64,000 nucleotides of DNA from NCBI RefSeq assembly GCF_001921215.1, contig NZ_MSIF01000013.1, positions 62,001 through 126,000 on the forward strand. Reading direction: 5' to 3'. This DNA comes from Actinophytocola xinjiangensis (GTDB taxonomy: Bacteria; Actinomycetota; Actinomycetes; Mycobacteriales; Pseudonocardiaceae). The notes beneath the pieces were generated by a model. It worked only from the letters and a program-made list of their open reading frames with translations. It was not told the DNA's origin and did not search any database. Made by a program: the position numbers and the translations under genes. Each line of letters opens with the position of its first letter. Within the stretch, counting starts at the first letter, position 1. Shown here piece by piece: positions 42,160-52,991 of this stretch.

Positions 42160-43824
42160 GTGACTCCCGCCGCTCTTGCCGACCTGGTCCGTACCGTCGC
42201 CGTGGACGTGCTGACCAGCCGAGACCTCGATGACGCCGCACTGCCGCCCTCGGTGACGATCGAGCGACCGCGAAACCCCGACCACGGTGACTACGCCACG
42301 AACGTCGCCCTGCAGGTGGCGAAGAAGGTCGGCGTGCCGCCGCGCGACCTCGCCGGCTGGCTGGCCACGGCCCTCACCGGCCGCGACGGCGTCGCCACCG
42401 CCGAGGTCGCCGGCCCGGGGTTCATCAACCTGCGGCTGGCCGCCGACGCCCAGGGCGAGATCGTTCGCCAGGTGCTGGCCGCCGGCGAGGCCTACGGCCG
42501 GTCGGACACGCTGGCCGGCGACCGGATCAACCTGGAGTTCGTCTCGGCGAACCCGACCGGCCCGCTGCACCTGGGCGGCACCCGCTGGGCGGCGGCCGGC
42601 GACGCGCTGGGCCGGGTGCTGTCCGCGCAGGGCGCCGAGGTGGTCCGCGAGTACTACTTCAACGACGCCGGCGCGCAGATCGACCGGTTCGTCCGGTCGC
42701 TGATCGCCTCGGCCAAGGGGGAGCCGCCGCCCGAGGACGGCTACGCCGGCGCCTACCTGTCGGACGTGGCGGCGCAGGTGCTGCGCGCCGAGCCCAACGC
42801 GCTGTCGCTGCCGCCGGCCGAGTCAGCCGAGACGTTCCGGCGCATCGGCGTCGGGCTGATGTTCGACGAGATCAAACGCAGCCTGCACGACTTCGGCACC
42901 GACTTCGACGTGTTCTTCCACGAGGACTCGCTGCACTCCTCCGGCCAGGTCGCCGAGGTGGTCGACGAGCTGAAGGCCCACGGTCACCTCTACGAGGCCG
43001 ACGGAGCCTGGTGGCTGCGCACCACCGCCTTCGGCGACGACAAGGACCGGGTGGCGATCAAGTCCGACGGCGCCCCGGCCTACATCGCCGGGGACATTGC
43101 CTACTTCCGGGACAAGCGCCGCCGGGGGTTCGACCTGTGCATCTACATGCTCGGCGCCGACCACCACGGCTACATCGCCCGGCTCAAGGCCGCCGCGGCC
43201 GCGCTGGACGACGACCCGGCCACCGTCGAGGTCCTCATCGGGCAGATGGTGAACCTGGTCGCCGACGGCAAGCCGGTGCGGATGAGCAAGCGCGCGGGCA
43301 CCGTGGTGACGATGGAGGACCTGGTCGACGCGGTCGGTGTGGACGCCGCGCGCTACGCGCTGGTCCGTTCCTCGGTGGACTCGTCGATCGACATCGACAT
43401 CAACCTGTGGACCAGCAGCACCAACGAGAACCCGGTCTTCTACGTGCAGTACGCGCACGCCCGGCTGTCCTCGCTGGCGCGCAACGCCGAGGACGTCGGC
43501 CTCGTGATGCCCGACAGCGCGGACGGGCTCGACCTCGGCCTGCTCACCCACCAGCGGGAAGGGGACCTGATCCGCACGATCGGCGACTTCCCCGGAGTGA
43601 TCGCGACGGCCGCCGCGCTGCGCGAGCCGCACCGGATCGCCCGGTACCTGGAGGAACTGGCCAGCGCCTACCACAAGTTCTACGACAGCTGCCGGGTCCT
43701 GCCGAAGGGCGACGAGGAGATCACACCGCTGATGACCACTCGCCTCGCCCTGTGCGAGGCCGCCCGGCAGGTGCTGGCCAACGGGCTCGGGCTGCTGGGC
43801 GTGTCCGCGCCGGAACGGATGTGA
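42160..43824 (+). CDS. argS: Arginyl-tRNA synthetase
   Basis: The 554-residue protein has the N-terminal Add-1 domain, the HIGH-type motif in [12 protein letters not shown], the KMSKS-type motif VRMSKRAG, and the C-terminal helical anticodon-binding domain. It charges tRNA-Arg. GTG 42160 gives the usual N-terminus; there is no Shine-Dalgarno sequence, fitting a leaderless message. It heads the argS-lysA-hom-thrC-thrB group, conserved in actinobacteria. Confidence 0.97.
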   Translation: MTPAALADLVRTVAVDVLTSRDLDDAALPPSVTIERPRNPDHGDYATNVALQVAKKVGVPPRDLAGWLATALTGRDGVATAEVAGPGFINLRLAADAQGEIVRQVLAAGEAYGRSDTLAGDRINLEFVSANPTGPLHLGGTRWAAAGDALGRVLSAQGAEVVREYYFNDAGAQIDRFVRSLIASAKGEPPPEDGYAGAYLSDVAAQVLRAEPNALSLPPAESAETFRRIGVGLMFDEIKRSLHDFGTDFDVFFHEDSLHSSGQVAEVVDELKAHGHLYEADGAWWLRTTAFGDDKDRVAIKSDGAPAYIAGDIAYFRDKRRRGFDLCIYMLGADHHGYIARLKAAAAALDDDPATVEVLIGQMVNLVADGKPVRMSKRAGTVVTMEDLVDAVGVDAARYALVRSSVDSSIDIDINLWTSSTNENPVFYVQYAHARLSSLARNAEDVGLVMPDSADGLDLGLLTHQREGDLIRTIGDFPGVIATAAALREPHRIARYLEELASAYHKFYDSCRVLPKGDEEITPLMTTRLALCEAARQVLANGLGLLGVSAPERM

Positions 43825-43828
43825 GGTC

Positions 43829-45265
43829 GTGAGGGCACATCCGGCCGGACCACGGCACGCCGAAGTCCTGCCCCCGGGCGGGCCGGCGGTTCCCCGACCG
43901 TCCACCACCGACGACCTCGACGGGCTGCACCCCGAGGTGTGGCCGCGCAACGCCACCCGCTCCGAGGACGGCGCGGTGCGCCTGGCCGGGGTGGACGTGC
44001 GCGAGCTGGCCGCCGAGTACGGCACGCCGCTGTTCGTGATGGACGAGGACGACTTCCGGGCGCGCTGCGCCGAGCACGCGCGGGCCTTCGGTGACCCGGC
44101 GCTGGTGCACTACGCGTCGAAGGCGTTCCTGTCGGTGCGGATCGCCCAGTGGGTCGCGCAGGAGGGCCTGTCGCTGGACGTGTGCAGCGGCGGCGAGCTG
44201 GCGATCGCGCTGCGCGCGGAGTTCCCGCCGGAGCGGATCACCTTGCACGGCAACAACAAGTCGGCCGCCGAGCTGGCCGAGGCGGTGTCCGCCGGGGTCG
44301 GTGCGGTGGTGCTCGACTCGTTCTACGAGATCGCCCGGCTGGACCGGATCGCCCGCGACCAGGGGGTCGTGCAGCCGGTGCTGGTGCGGGTCACCGTCGG
44401 GGTCGAGGCGCACACCCACGAGTACATCGCCACCGCGCACGAGGACCAGAAGTTCGGTTTCTCGCTGGCCGGCGGGGACGCCGCCGAGGCGGTGCGCCGG
44501 GTGCTGGGTTCGGCGGGGCTCAAGCTCGTCGGTCTGCACAGCCACATCGGCTCGCAGATCTTCGACGCCAACGCCTTCGAGCTGTCGGCCCACCGGGTGA
44601 TCGCGCTGCTGGCGCAGCTGCGTGACGAGCACGGCGCCGAGGCGCTCGCCGACGTGTCCACAGTGGACCTCGGGGGTGGGTTGGGGATCGCCTACACGGC
44701 GCTGGACGACCCGCCGCCGCCGGCCTGGCTGGCCGAGCAGCTGCGCACCATCGTCACCAAGGAGTGCGAGCAGTTCGAGCTGCCGGTGCCCAAGGTCGCG
44801 GTCGAGCCGGGCCGGGCGATCGTCGGACCGGGTACGGTGACCCTCTACGAGGTCGGCACCATCAAGGACGTCGAACTGGGGCACGGCACCGCGCGCCGCT
44901 ACGTCAGCGTCGACGGCGGGATGAGCGACAACATCCGCACCGCGCTCTACGACGCCGAGTACGACTGCCGGCTGGTGTCCCGGTTCTCCGACGAGGGCCT
45001 GCACGGCGGCGAGCCGGTGCTCTCGCGGGTGGTCGGCAAGCACTGCGAGTCCGGGGACGTCGTCGTGCGGGACTGCTGGCTGCCGCGCAACCTCGCGCCG
45101 GGCGACCTGATCGCGGTCGCCGCCACCGGCGCCTACTGCTACGCGATGGCGTCGAGCTACAACCGCCTGCCCCGCCCGGCGGTGGTCGCCGTCCGCGACG
45201 GCGAGTCCCGGCAGCTGCTGCGCCGCGAGACCATCGACGACCTGCTCCGGCTGGAGGTTTCGTGA
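43829..45265 (+). CDS. lysA: Diaminopimelate decarboxylase
   Basis: The 478-residue PLP enzyme removes CO2 from meso-diaminopimelate to give lysine. PLP-binding K98 is in [19 protein letters not shown] and the GGGLGIAY phosphate loop are present, and the C-terminal CESGDVV supplies the second-subunit cysteine. GTG 43829 lies four bases after argS; the first ~35 residues are an extension before the usual WPRNATR start. The stop overlaps hom. Confidence 0.97.
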   Translation: MRAHPAGPRHAEVLPPGGPAVPRPSTTDDLDGLHPEVWPRNATRSEDGAVRLAGVDVRELAAEYGTPLFVMDEDDFRARCAEHARAFGDPALVHYASKAFLSVRIAQWVAQEGLSLDVCSGGELAIALRAEFPPERITLHGNNKSAAELAEAVSAGVGAVVLDSFYEIARLDRIARDQGVVQPVLVRVTVGVEAHTHEYIATAHEDQKFGFSLAGGDAAEAVRRVLGSAGLKLVGLHSHIGSQIFDANAFELSAHRVIALLAQLRDEHGAEALADVSTVDLGGGLGIAYTALDDPPPPAWLAEQLRTIVTKECEQFELPVPKVAVEPGRAIVGPGTVTLYEVGTIKDVELGHGTARRYVSVDGGMSDNIRTALYDAEYDCRLVSRFSDEGLHGGEPVLSRVVGKHCESGDVVVRDCWLPRNLAPGDLIAVAATGAYCYAMASSYNRLPRPAVVAVRDGESRQLLRRETIDDLLRLEVS

Positions 45266-46548
45266 GTGTCAAGGTGGCCATGCTGGGGTGTGGAACCGTT
45301 GGGGCGCAGGTGGTTCGGCTGCTCACCGAGCAGGCCGACGACCTCACCGCGCGCATCGGCGGGTCGGTCGAGCTGGTGGGGGTGGCGGTGCGCCGGCCGC
45401 ACCGGCACCCCGACGTCCCGGCGCACCTGATCACCACCGACGCCGCCGCGCTCGTCGAGTCCGATGTGGACGTCGTGGTGGAGGTGATCGGGGGGATCGA
45501 GCCGGCGCGCACGCTGCTGACGACAGCGTTGCGGGCGGGCAAGTCCGTGGTCACCGCGAACAAGGCGCTGCTCGCCGAGCACGCCGCCGAACTGTTCGCC
45601 GCCGCCGGGTCCTCCGGGGCCGACCTGTACTTCGAGGCGGCGGTCGCCGGCGCGATCCCGTTGCTGCGTCCGCTGCGCGAGTCGCTGGCCGGTGACCGGA
45701 TCAACCGGGTCATGGGCATCGTCAACGGCACCACCAACTACATCCTGTCCGCCATGGACTCCTCGGGCGCCGGCTACGCCGAGACGCTCGACGAGGCCTC
45801 GCGCCTGGGGTACGCGGAGGCCGACCCGACCGCCGACGTCGACGGCTACGACGCCGCGTCCAAGGCGGCGATCCTCGCCTCGATCGCCTTCCACACCAGG
45901 GTGACCGCCGCCGACGTGTACCGCGAGGGCATCACCTCGGTCACCCCGGCCGACATCGCCGCCGCCCGCACGCTGGGCCGCACCATCAAGCTGCTGGCGA
46001 TCTGCGAACGCGTCGACACCGACGGCGTCGAGTCGGTCGCGGTCCGCGTGCACCCGGCGATGATTCCGCGCAGCCACCCGCTGGCCGGGGTCGGCGGCGC
46101 GTTCAACGCGGTGTTCGTCGAGGCCGACGCCGCCGGTTCGCTGATGTTCTACGGCCAGGGCGCCGGTGGCGCGCCGACGGCGAGCGCGGTGCTCGGCGAC
46201 CTGGTCGCGGTGTCGCGTAACCGGCTGGTCGGCGGGCGCGGGCCGGGGGAGTCGGCCTACGCGGCGCTGCCGATCCGGCCGATCTCCCAGGTGGACACCC
46301 GGTACCACGTCAGCCTGGACGTGGCCGACCGCGCGGGCGTGCTGTCCTCGGTGGCCTCGGTGTTCGCCGAGCACGACGTCAGCATCGCCGCGGTGCGCCA
46401 GCGCGGGCGCGCCAACGACGCCAGCCTGGTGATCGTCACCCACTCGGCGCCCGACCGCGCCCTGAGGTCCACAGTGGACAAGATCGCCGGTTTGCCGGCG
46501 GTGCACGACGTGGTCAGCGTCATGCGGGTCGAAGGAGAGGAACCATGA
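45262..46548 (+). CDS. hom: Homoserine dehydrogenase
   Basis: The 428-residue enzyme reduces aspartate semialdehyde to homoserine. It has GCGTVGAQV (NADPH-binding), VTANKALLA, the NGTTNYIL block, and a C-terminal ACT domain (about 345-428) for feedback by threonine, as in other Gram-positive forms. GTG 45262 overlaps the lysA stop as GTGA with GGAGG upstream; the stop overlaps thrC as ATGA. Confidence 0.97.
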   Translation: MSVKVAMLGCGTVGAQVVRLLTEQADDLTARIGGSVELVGVAVRRPHRHPDVPAHLITTDAAALVESDVDVVVEVIGGIEPARTLLTTALRAGKSVVTANKALLAEHAAELFAAAGSSGADLYFEAAVAGAIPLLRPLRESLAGDRINRVMGIVNGTTNYILSAMDSSGAGYAETLDEASRLGYAEADPTADVDGYDAASKAAILASIAFHTRVTAADVYREGITSVTPADIAAARTLGRTIKLLAICERVDTDGVESVAVRVHPAMIPRSHPLAGVGGAFNAVFVEADAAGSLMFYGQGAGGAPTASAVLGDLVAVSRNRLVGGRGPGESAYAALPIRPISQVDTRYHVSLDVADRAGVLSSVASVFAEHDVSIAAVRQRGRANDASLVIVTHSAPDRALRSTVDKIAGLPAVHDVVSVMRVEGEEP

Positions 46549-47621
46549 CAGCATCGGCCGGAGTCCGGCAGGCCTGGCCAGGGGTGATCCGCGCCTACCC
46601 CGACCGGATCACGCTGCCCGATGGCGCGAAGGTGGTGACGTTGCAGGAGGGCGGCACGCCGCTGCTGCCCGCGCGGCACCTGTCCGAGGTGACCGGGTGC
46701 GAGGTGTACCTGAAGGTCGAGGGCGCCAACCCCACGGGCTCGTTCAAGGACCGCGGCATGACCGTGGCCATCTCGCACGCGCTGGCCACCGGCGCCACCG
46801 CGGTGATCTGCGCGTCCACCGGCAACACGTCGGCCTCGGCCGCCGCCTACGCCGCGCGCGCCGGGATGACCTGCGCGGTCCTGGTGCCCAGCGGGAAGAT
46901 CGCGCTGGGCAAGCTCGCCCAGGCCGTCGCCTACGGCGCGCGGATCCTGCAGATCGACGGCAACTTCGACGACTGCCTGGAACTGGCGCGCAAAACCGCC
47001 GCCGAGTACCCGGTGGAGCTGGTGAACTCGGTCAACCCGGTGCGGCTGGTCGGTCAGCGCAGCGCCGCGTGGGAGGTCTGCGACGCGCTGGGCCGCGCGC
47101 CGGACGTGCACCTGCTGCCGGTCGGCAACGCCGGCAACATCACCGCCTACTGGCAGGGCTACTCCGCCTATGCCGCCGACGGTGTCGTCACCGGCACCCC
47201 CCGGATGTTCGGTTTCCAGGCCGAGGGCGCCGCGCCGCTGGTGCTCGGCGAGCCGGTGCGCGACCCGGAAACCGTGGCCACCGCGATCCGGGTCGGCAAC
47301 CCGGCGTCGTGGCGGGGCGCGATCGCCGCGCGGGACGCCTCGAACGGGCTGATCGACGCGGTGTCCGACGCTGATCTGCTCGACGCCTACCGGCTGCTGG
47401 CCCGGCGTGAGGGCGTGTTCGTGGAGCCGGCGTCGTCGGTGAGCGTCGCCGGCCTGCTGCGCACCGCCCGCGACGGGCGGCTGCCGGCCGGTTCGCTGGC
47501 GGTGTGCACGGTCACCGGGCACGGTCTCAAGGATCCGGACACCGCGCTGTCGGGCATGGCGCCGGTGGAGCCGGTTCCGGTGGAGCCGGGCGCGGTCGCC
47601 TCGGCGTTGGAACTGAGTTGA
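46545..47621 (+). CDS. thrC: Threonine synthase
   Basis: The 358-residue PLP enzyme converts O-phosphohomoserine to threonine. K68 in [11 protein letters not shown] binds PLP and [12 protein letters not shown] is the substrate/phosphate region. The ATGA overlap with hom and the TTGA overlap with thrB make a translationally coupled threonine unit. Confidence 0.97.
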   Translation: MTASAGVRQAWPGVIRAYPDRITLPDGAKVVTLQEGGTPLLPARHLSEVTGCEVYLKVEGANPTGSFKDRGMTVAISHALATGATAVICASTGNTSASAAAYAARAGMTCAVLVPSGKIALGKLAQAVAYGARILQIDGNFDDCLELARKTAAEYPVELVNSVNPVRLVGQRSAAWEVCDALGRAPDVHLLPVGNAGNITAYWQGYSAYAADGVVTGTPRMFGFQAEGAAPLVLGEPVRDPETVATAIRVGNPASWRGAIAARDASNGLIDAVSDADLLDAYRLLARREGVFVEPASSVSVAGLLRTARDGRLPAGSLAVCTVTGHGLKDPDTALSGMAPVEPVPVEPGAVASALELS

Positions 47622-48532
47622 GCCTTTCCCCGCGCGAACGTTCCATTCGGGTCACGGTTGCGGCGTCCACGGCCAACCTGGGTTCCGGTTTCGACGCGCT
47701 GGGTCTGGCGCTGGCCCTGTACGACCGGGTGGAGGTCACGGTCACCGACGGTGCGGTGACCGGCACGGTCACCGGGGAGGGCGCCGGCCTGGTCGTCGAC
47801 GAGAAGCACCTGGTCGTGCGCGCGCTGTACGCGACCGCCGACGCACTCGGCCTTCGCCTGCCGGGCGTGACGCTGACCTGCGTGAACGCCATCCCGCATG
47901 CCCGAGGGCTCGGCTCGTCGGCCGCGGCGGTCGTCGCGGGGGTGGCCGCCGGCTACGCCCTGGCGGGCCGTGAGCGCGACGACGAGGCACTGGAGCTGGC
48001 CGCCTCGTTCGAGGGTCACGCCGACAACGTGGCCGCCAGCCTGCTGGGTGGGTTGGCGCTGGCCTGGGTCGACCGGGACCCGACCGGCCCGCGATATCAC
48101 GCCGTGCGGCTGGAACCACACGCCGCGTTGCGGCCGGTCGTGCTGGTGCCGGCGGAGAAGTCGGCGACCGCGCTCACCCGGGGTCTGCTGCCGGCCACGG
48201 TGCCGCACGCCGACGCCGCGTTCGCCGCCGGCCGGGCGGCGCTGGCCGTGCACGCGTTCACCGAACGTCCCGATCTGCTGCTGCCCGCGACCGCCGACGT
48301 GCTGCACCAGGACTACCGCGCCGACGCCTGGCCCAACACCAGCCGAGTGGTCCGTGAACTTCGGGACAACGGTGTCGCCGCAACGGTTTCCGGTGCCGGA
48401 CCGACCGTGTTCGCCGCGACCCGTGACGGGCTGCTGCCACCGGAGGTGGACACCTCGGGCTTCGCCGTGCGCCCGCTGGAGATCGCCAGGGACGGGGTCA
48501 CGGTCGAGCCGGCAGGAACAAATTCCAGGTAG
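47618..48532 (+). CDS. thrB: Homoserine kinase
   Basis: The 304-residue GHMP kinase phosphorylates homoserine for threonine synthase. The ATP-binding motif [16 protein letters not shown] and the C-terminal [10 protein letters not shown] are present, as is [15 protein letters not shown] near the start. I place the start at TTG 47618, overlapping the thrC stop, because no other start precedes the conserved N-terminus. Confidence 0.95.
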   Translation: MSLSPRERSIRVTVAASTANLGSGFDALGLALALYDRVEVTVTDGAVTGTVTGEGAGLVVDEKHLVVRALYATADALGLRLPGVTLTCVNAIPHARGLGSSAAAVVAGVAAGYALAGRERDDEALELAASFEGHADNVAASLLGGLALAWVDRDPTGPRYHAVRLEPHAALRPVVLVPAEKSATALTRGLLPATVPHADAAFAAGRAALAVHAFTERPDLLLPATADVLHQDYRADAWPNTSRVVRELRDNGVAATVSGAGPTVFAATRDGLLPPEVDTSGFAVRPLEIARDGVTVEPAGTNSR

Positions 48533-48917
48533 TCGAGGTTGTACCGGTCAGCCACGCCGGCACACCCGGTTGTTGCACGCGGATGCGGGGCGGTCTACCC
48601 TCAGGGGCGTTCAGTCACCGCGCGTACGGGCGCCCGGTGTCGTTCCCGGATCACTCTTTCCGGGTCGCATCAATCCGTTCCAGATGCCGACTCGGCCTCC
48701 CAGAGGTCGACGTCGTCGCTGGGGGATACCCAAAGCCGTGGTGACCGAGATAGCTTCGCGTTGACGATCATCGTCCGCAATGGTGAATAGCCAGGTAGCC
48801 ATGGCCGAGACGAAGGTCAGTCAGCCGGGGCATACGCCGTATCGAGTTCGTCGAGCGGCGGTCCGCTGGTACACGGGTCCTCCTGTGGAGGCGGGGACCT
48901 GGTCAGGAAGGACATGA
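48533..48917 (+). promoter_or_regulatory. thrB-rho intergenic region with rho promoter and leader
   Basis: This 385-base gap holds no convincing gene. TTGACG (48761-48766) and TGAATA (48784-48789), 17 bases apart, are a plausible rho promoter, giving a leader of about 120 bases. The leader has a CCTCC/GGAGG hairpin (48879-48891) and a five-codon ATG frame at 48914 that overlaps the rho start. Long leaders are common for rho because it controls its own termination. Confidence 0.45.
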
Positions 48918-50954
48918 GTGAGCAACACTGATCTGCTGGGCAGCGAAACAGCCAACGGTGCGGTCGAATCCGCGCCCGGGACTGTCGCCGACGCGGCGCA
49001 GGCGCCGCGCACCAGCGCAAACGGGGGCACGACCAAGCGGCGCGCCGGGCTGTCCGGCATGGTTCTGGCAGAGCTGCGGGAGCTCGCCGGCCAGCTGGGC
49101 ATCACCGGGACGACCGGTATGCGCAAGGGTGACCTGATCGCCGCCATCAAGGAGCGGCAGAGCGGTGGCTCGGCCCCCGCGAAGTCCGACTCCGCCGACA
49201 CGCTGCCACTGGGCATCGGCGGGAAGGACGAGCCGAGGTCCGCGTCCCGGACCGCGACGAAGTCCGAGACCAGGACCGAGGCCAAGTCCGAGAGCAAGGC
49301 CGCCAAGGCCGAGCCGAAGACCGAGACCGCGCCGGCCGTGACCGCGCCGGCCACCGACGGTGAGACCCGCGAGAGCGGCAGCCGGCGGCGCCGGGGTTCG
49401 GTCCGGGCGGCCGGCAGCCCGGAAGCCGAGCAGCGCACCGACGAGCGCACCGAGCGTTCCGACCGTGGTGACCGGGGCGGCGACCGGGGCGGTGACCGCG
49501 GCGATCGCGGTGACCGTGGTGACCGGGGCGGTGACCGCGGTGGCGACAAGAGCGACCGGCAGAGCCGGGGCGAGCGCCAGGGCGATGGCCGGGACGGCCG
49601 TGACGGCCGGGGTGGCCGCGACCGCAACCAGAACCGGAACCAGGAGCGCGGTCAGGACCGCAACCGGGACCGGGACAACCGGGACAACGGCCCGGACGAC
49701 GATGACGACGACAACGACGGTCGGCGTCGCGGCCGGCGCTTCCGGGACCGCCGCCGTCGCGGTGGCAGCAGCGGTGGGCGGGGCGAGAGCCCGGACACCG
49801 AGGTGCGCGAGGACGACGTCCTGCTGCCGGTCGCCGGTGTGCTCGACGTGCTGGAGAACTACGCGTTCGTGCGGACCTCCGGTTACCTGTCCGGCCCCAA
49901 CGACGTGTACGTCTCGCTCTCGCTCGTGCGCAAGTACAACCTGCGCCGGGGCGACGCGATCACCGGCATGGTGCGCCAGCCGCGTGAGGGCGAGCAGCAG
50001 CGGCAGAAGTTCAACCCGCTGGTGCGCGTCGAGACGATCAACGGGCTGGACCCGGACCAGGCCAAGAACCGGCCGGAGTTCACCAAGCTGACGCCGCTGT
50101 ACCCGAACGAGCGGCTGCGTCTGGAGACCGAGCCGCACCTGCTGACCACCCGGGTCATCGACCTGGTGACGCCGGTCGGCAAGGGCCAGCGCGCGCTGAT
50201 CGTCTCGCCGCCCAAGGCCGGCAAGACCTCGGTGTTGCAGGCGATCGCGAACGCCATCACCACCAACAACCCCGAGTGCTACCTGATGGTCGTGCTGGTG
50301 GACGAGCGTCCGGAAGAGGTCACCGACATGCAGCGGTCGGTGAAGGGTGAGGTCATCGCCTCGACCTTCGACCGCCCGCCGTCGGACCACACCACGGTCG
50401 CGGAGCTGTCCATCGAGCGGGCCAAGCGCCTGGTCGAGATGGGCCACGACGTGGTCGTGCTGCTCGACTCCATCACCCGCCTCGGCCGTGCCTACAACCT
50501 GGCCGCGCCGGCGTCGGGCCGGATCCTGTCCGGTGGTGTCGACTCGACCGCGCTGTTCCCGCCCAAGCGGTTCCTCGGCGCGGCGCGCAACATCGAGGAC
50601 GGCGGCTCGCTGACCATCTTCGCCACCGCGCTGGTGGAGACCGGGTCGGCCGGTGACACGGTGATCTTCGAGGAGTTCAAGGGCACCGGCAACGCCGAGC
50701 TGATCCTGGACCGCAAGATCGCCGACAAGCGCACCTTCCCCGCGGTCAACGTCGACGCGTCCGGCACCCGCAAGGAGGAGCTGCTGCTCTCGCCGGACGA
50801 GCTGGCGGTGACGGTCAAGCTGCGCCGCGTGCTGCACGCGCTGGACAACCAGCAGGCCATCGACCTGCTGCTGACCCAGCTCCGCAAGACCCGCACCAAC
50901 ATCGAGTTCCTGATGCAGGTCGCGAAGAACACCCCGTCGGTCAACGACGACTAG
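48918..50954 (+). CDS. rho: Transcription termination factor Rho
   Basis: The 678-residue hexameric RNA helicase has the Rho-N helix bundle (about 47-85), an extended insert rich in Arg, Gly and Asp (about 150-285), the cold-shock RNA-binding domain (VLDVLENYAFVRTSGYLSGP) and the RecA-type ATPase with K436 in PPKAGKTSVL, DERPEE, and the Q-loop LDSITRLGRAYN. Such RG/DR-rich inserts are typical of actinobacterial Rho and bind RNA. GTG 48918 is five to six bases from AAGGA; ATG 48914 is in another frame and gives only five codons. Confidence 0.96.
   Translation: MSNTDLLGSETANGAVESAPGTVADAAQAPRTSANGGTTKRRAGLSGMVLAELRELAGQLGITGTTGMRKGDLIAAIKERQSGGSAPAKSDSADTLPLGIGGKDEPRSASRTATKSETRTEAKSESKAAKAEPKTETAPAVTAPATDGETRESGSRRRRGSVRAAGSPEAEQRTDERTERSDRGDRGGDRGGDRGDRGDRGDRGGDRGGDKSDRQSRGERQGDGRDGRDGRGGRDRNQNRNQERGQDRNRDRDNRDNGPDDDDDDNDGRRRGRRFRDRRRRGGSSGGRGESPDTEVREDDVLLPVAGVLDVLENYAFVRTSGYLSGPNDVYVSLSLVRKYNLRRGDAITGMVRQPREGEQQRQKFNPLVRVETINGLDPDQAKNRPEFTKLTPLYPNERLRLETEPHLLTTRVIDLVTPVGKGQRALIVSPPKAGKTSVLQAIANAITTNNPECYLMVVLVDERPEEVTDMQRSVKGEVIASTFDRPPSDHTTVAELSIERAKRLVEMGHDVVVLLDSITRLGRAYNLAAPASGRILSGGVDSTALFPPKRFLGAARNIEDGGSLTIFATALVETGSAGDTVIFEEFKGTGNAELILDRKIADKRTFPAVNVDASGTRKEELLLSPDELAVTVKLRRVLHALDNQQAIDLLLTQLRKTRTNIEFLMQVAKNTPSVNDD
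49461..49547 (+). repeat. Tandem Asp-Arg-Gly repeat inside rho
   Basis: Degenerate 9- and 12-base units of the type GAC-CGG-GGC(-GGT) encode about eight consecutive DRG or DRGG repeats in the Rho insert. The low complexity makes this stretch prone to length change. Confidence 0.8.
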
Positions 50955-50959
50955 GTGTC

Positions 50960-51325
50960 TCACCGTCGCCATCGCGCCTGCCGGCACAGCAGCAGCAACA
51001 TGCCCAGTGCCGGCAGGCCGACGGCGATGGCCGTCGGCGTGGGGATCGTGACCCCGCCCAGCCACAGCCCGGAGCCGAACACCGCCGCCGGGTAGCCGAC
51101 CCGCAACGCCCAGCGCCGCCGCGCCGGCCACGACCCCGGTCGCACCTCGACCAACGCGGTCACCGCGGCGGCGGCGCCGCACAGCGCGCTGGACAGCGTC
51201 GCCTGCCAGTCGGCGTCGATGACGATCCCGAGCACCGCGACCAGGCCGAGGACGGCGGCGGCGAACAGCACGGGAATGGCCAGCCACGCCTGCACGGACA
51301 GCGGCTGGCCCCACGGTTCGGACAC
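50960..51325 (-). CDS. Hypothetical membrane protein (121 aa)
   Basis: The product has four hydrophobic segments (for example AWLAIPVLFAAAVLGLVAVL near residue 13-32 and a last one near 95-115) joined by short loops, with an Arg-rich end. I recognise no family. GTG 51325 has only a distant GAGGA upstream. It converges on rho with five bases between the stops. The 277-base gap to rpmE (51326-51602) holds no gene; TTGAAC near 51483 could be part of the rpmE promoter. Confidence 0.7.
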   Translation of the reverse strand: MSEPWGQPLSVQAWLAIPVLFAAAVLGLVAVLGIVIDADWQATLSSALCGAAAAVTALVEVRPGSWPARRRWALRVGYPAAVFGSGLWLGGVTIPTPTAIAVGLPALGMLLLLCRQARWRR

Positions 51326-51602
51326 ACGGAAAAGTGTGTCCTCGGGTCACCACCACTGTCGGCTGACGTCGGTGAGTGCGGGAGTGGTTGCGGTGGGTGG
51401 CAGTTGCCGCGCGATGAGCGGTCGGGCTTCATCGGGCGCGCTGTCAGCGCGACTGGTATGGAATACCCCCTGATCGGGGGATGTTGAACGAATCGCCAGG
51501 ACATCTGGCAAACTGTCTGGTCGAGTCCCGGCACCGGTTCACCTCGACGTCTCGTCACGTCTCGTCGGGGACCCGGCGGCCACCTGAGAAAGGGCAAGAT
51601 CT

Positions 51603-51821
51603 GTGAAGACCGGTATCCACCCCGAGTACGTCGTGACCGAGGTCGTCTGCGGCTGTGGGAACACGTTCACCACGCGCAGCACGAAGAAGTCGGGCAGCAT
51701 CCACGTCGAGGTCTGCTCGAACTGCCACCCGTTCTACACGGGCAAGCAGAAGATCCTCGACACCGGCGGCCGGGTCGCGCGCTTCGAGGCCCGCTACGGC
51801 AAGCGGCAGAAGACCAAGTAG
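51603..51821 (+). CDS. rpmE: 50S ribosomal protein L31 (zinc-binding form)
   Basis: The 72-residue protein has C-x-C and C-x-x-C cysteines ([12 protein letters not shown] and [13 protein letters not shown]), marking the zinc-containing C+ form of L31. Many actinobacteria have a second, zinc-free form used under zinc starvation. GTG 51603 follows AAAGGG. Confidence 0.97.
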   Translation: MKTGIHPEYVVTEVVCGCGNTFTTRSTKKSGSIHVEVCSNCHPFYTGKQKILDTGGRVARFEARYGKRQKTK

Positions 51822-51916
51822 CTTCGCCCACGGCGCCCATCCCGCACGTGCGGGTGGGCGCCGTTGTCATGTTCAGGAGTTCGTGTTCAGGCGCGCAGCA
51901 CAGAAGGGGGTCGTCC

Positions 51917-52990
51917 GTGGACTCGGCGTCGCTGAGGGAACTGCTCACCGAGTACGACGAGCTGGAGCGGTCGCTGGCCGACCCGTCGGTGCACGGCGAC
52001 CAGAACCGTGCCCGCCGGCTCGGGCGCCGCTACGCCCAGCTGACCCCGACGGTGAAGACGCTGCGTGAGCTGGAGACCGCGCGCGAGGACCTCGCCGCCG
52101 CCCGGGAGCTCGCCGCCGAGGACGACTCGTTCGCCGCCGAGGCGCAGACCCTCGCCGAACGCGTCCCGGTGCTCGAGGCCCGGCTCACCGAACTGCTGCT
52201 GCCACGCGACCCGCACGACGGCTCCGACCTGCTGCTGGAGATCAAGTCGGGGGAGGGCGGCGACGAGTCCGCGCTGTTCGCCGGCGACCTGCTGCGGATG
52301 TACCTGCGCTACGCCGAACGGCACGGCTGGCAGGCCGAGGTCCTCGACGGCACCGACACCGAGCTCGGCGGCTACAAGGACGTCACCGTCGCCATCAAGA
52401 GCAAGGTACCCACCGCCGACGGCGTGTGGTCGCGGCTGAAGTTCGAGGGCGGCGTGCACCGCGTGCAGCGGGTGCCGGTCACCGAGTCCCAGGGCCGCAT
52501 CCACACCTCGGCCGCCGGAGTGCTCGTCATCCCCGACATCGAGGACGTCGAGGTGGAGATCGACGAGAAGGACCTGCGCATCGACGTGTTCCGCTCGTCG
52601 GGCAAGGGCGGGCAGAGCGTCAACACCACCGACTCGGCCGTGCGGATCACCCACCTGCCCACCGGCATCGTGGTGTCCTGCCAGAACGAACGCTCCCAGC
52701 TGCAGAACAAGACCCGCGCGATGCAGGTCCTGCGCGCCCGGCTGGTCGCCGCCGCCGAGGAGGAGGCCGCCAAACAGGCCGCCGACAACCGGCGCAGCCA
52801 GGTCCGCACGGTCGACCGCTCCGAGCGGGTACGCACCTACAACTTCCCGGAGAACCGGATCTCCGACCACCGGGTCAACTACAAGGCCTACAACCTCGAC
52901 CAGGTGATGAACGGCGACCTCGACGGCGTGCTGGACGCGCTGGCCACCGCCGACCGCGCCGAACGCCTCGCCGCCCACCAGCCCGCCTGA
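51917..52990 (+). CDS. prfA: Peptide chain release factor 1
   Basis: The 357-residue factor reads UAA and UAG. It has the GGQ peptidyl-hydrolysis motif ([17 protein letters not shown]) and the RF1-type PxT codon-reading motif as [13 protein letters not shown] 51917 is six bases from AAGGGGG and gives the family N-terminus; the frame is open from 51848. It is followed after one base by the methyltransferase gene that modifies its glutamine. Confidence 0.97.
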   Translation: MDSASLRELLTEYDELERSLADPSVHGDQNRARRLGRRYAQLTPTVKTLRELETAREDLAAARELAAEDDSFAAEAQTLAERVPVLEARLTELLLPRDPHDGSDLLLEIKSGEGGDESALFAGDLLRMYLRYAERHGWQAEVLDGTDTELGGYKDVTVAIKSKVPTADGVWSRLKFEGGVHRVQRVPVTESQGRIHTSAAGVLVIPDIEDVEVEIDEKDLRIDVFRSSGKGGQSVNTTDSAVRITHLPTGIVVSCQNERSQLQNKTRAMQVLRARLVAAAEEEAAKQAADNRRSQVRTVDRSERVRTYNFPENRISDHRVNYKAYNLDQVMNGDLDGVLDALATADRAERLAAHQPA

Positions 52991-52991
52991 C

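Noticed and set aside
48914-48931. Five-codon ATG frame overlapping the rho start
   Set aside because: It shares the rho ribosome site and is probably chance; kept only as a note in the rho leader entry.
49461-49547. Repeat region as a CRISPR array
   Set aside because: The units are short coding repeats inside rho with no spacers, and there are no cas genes.
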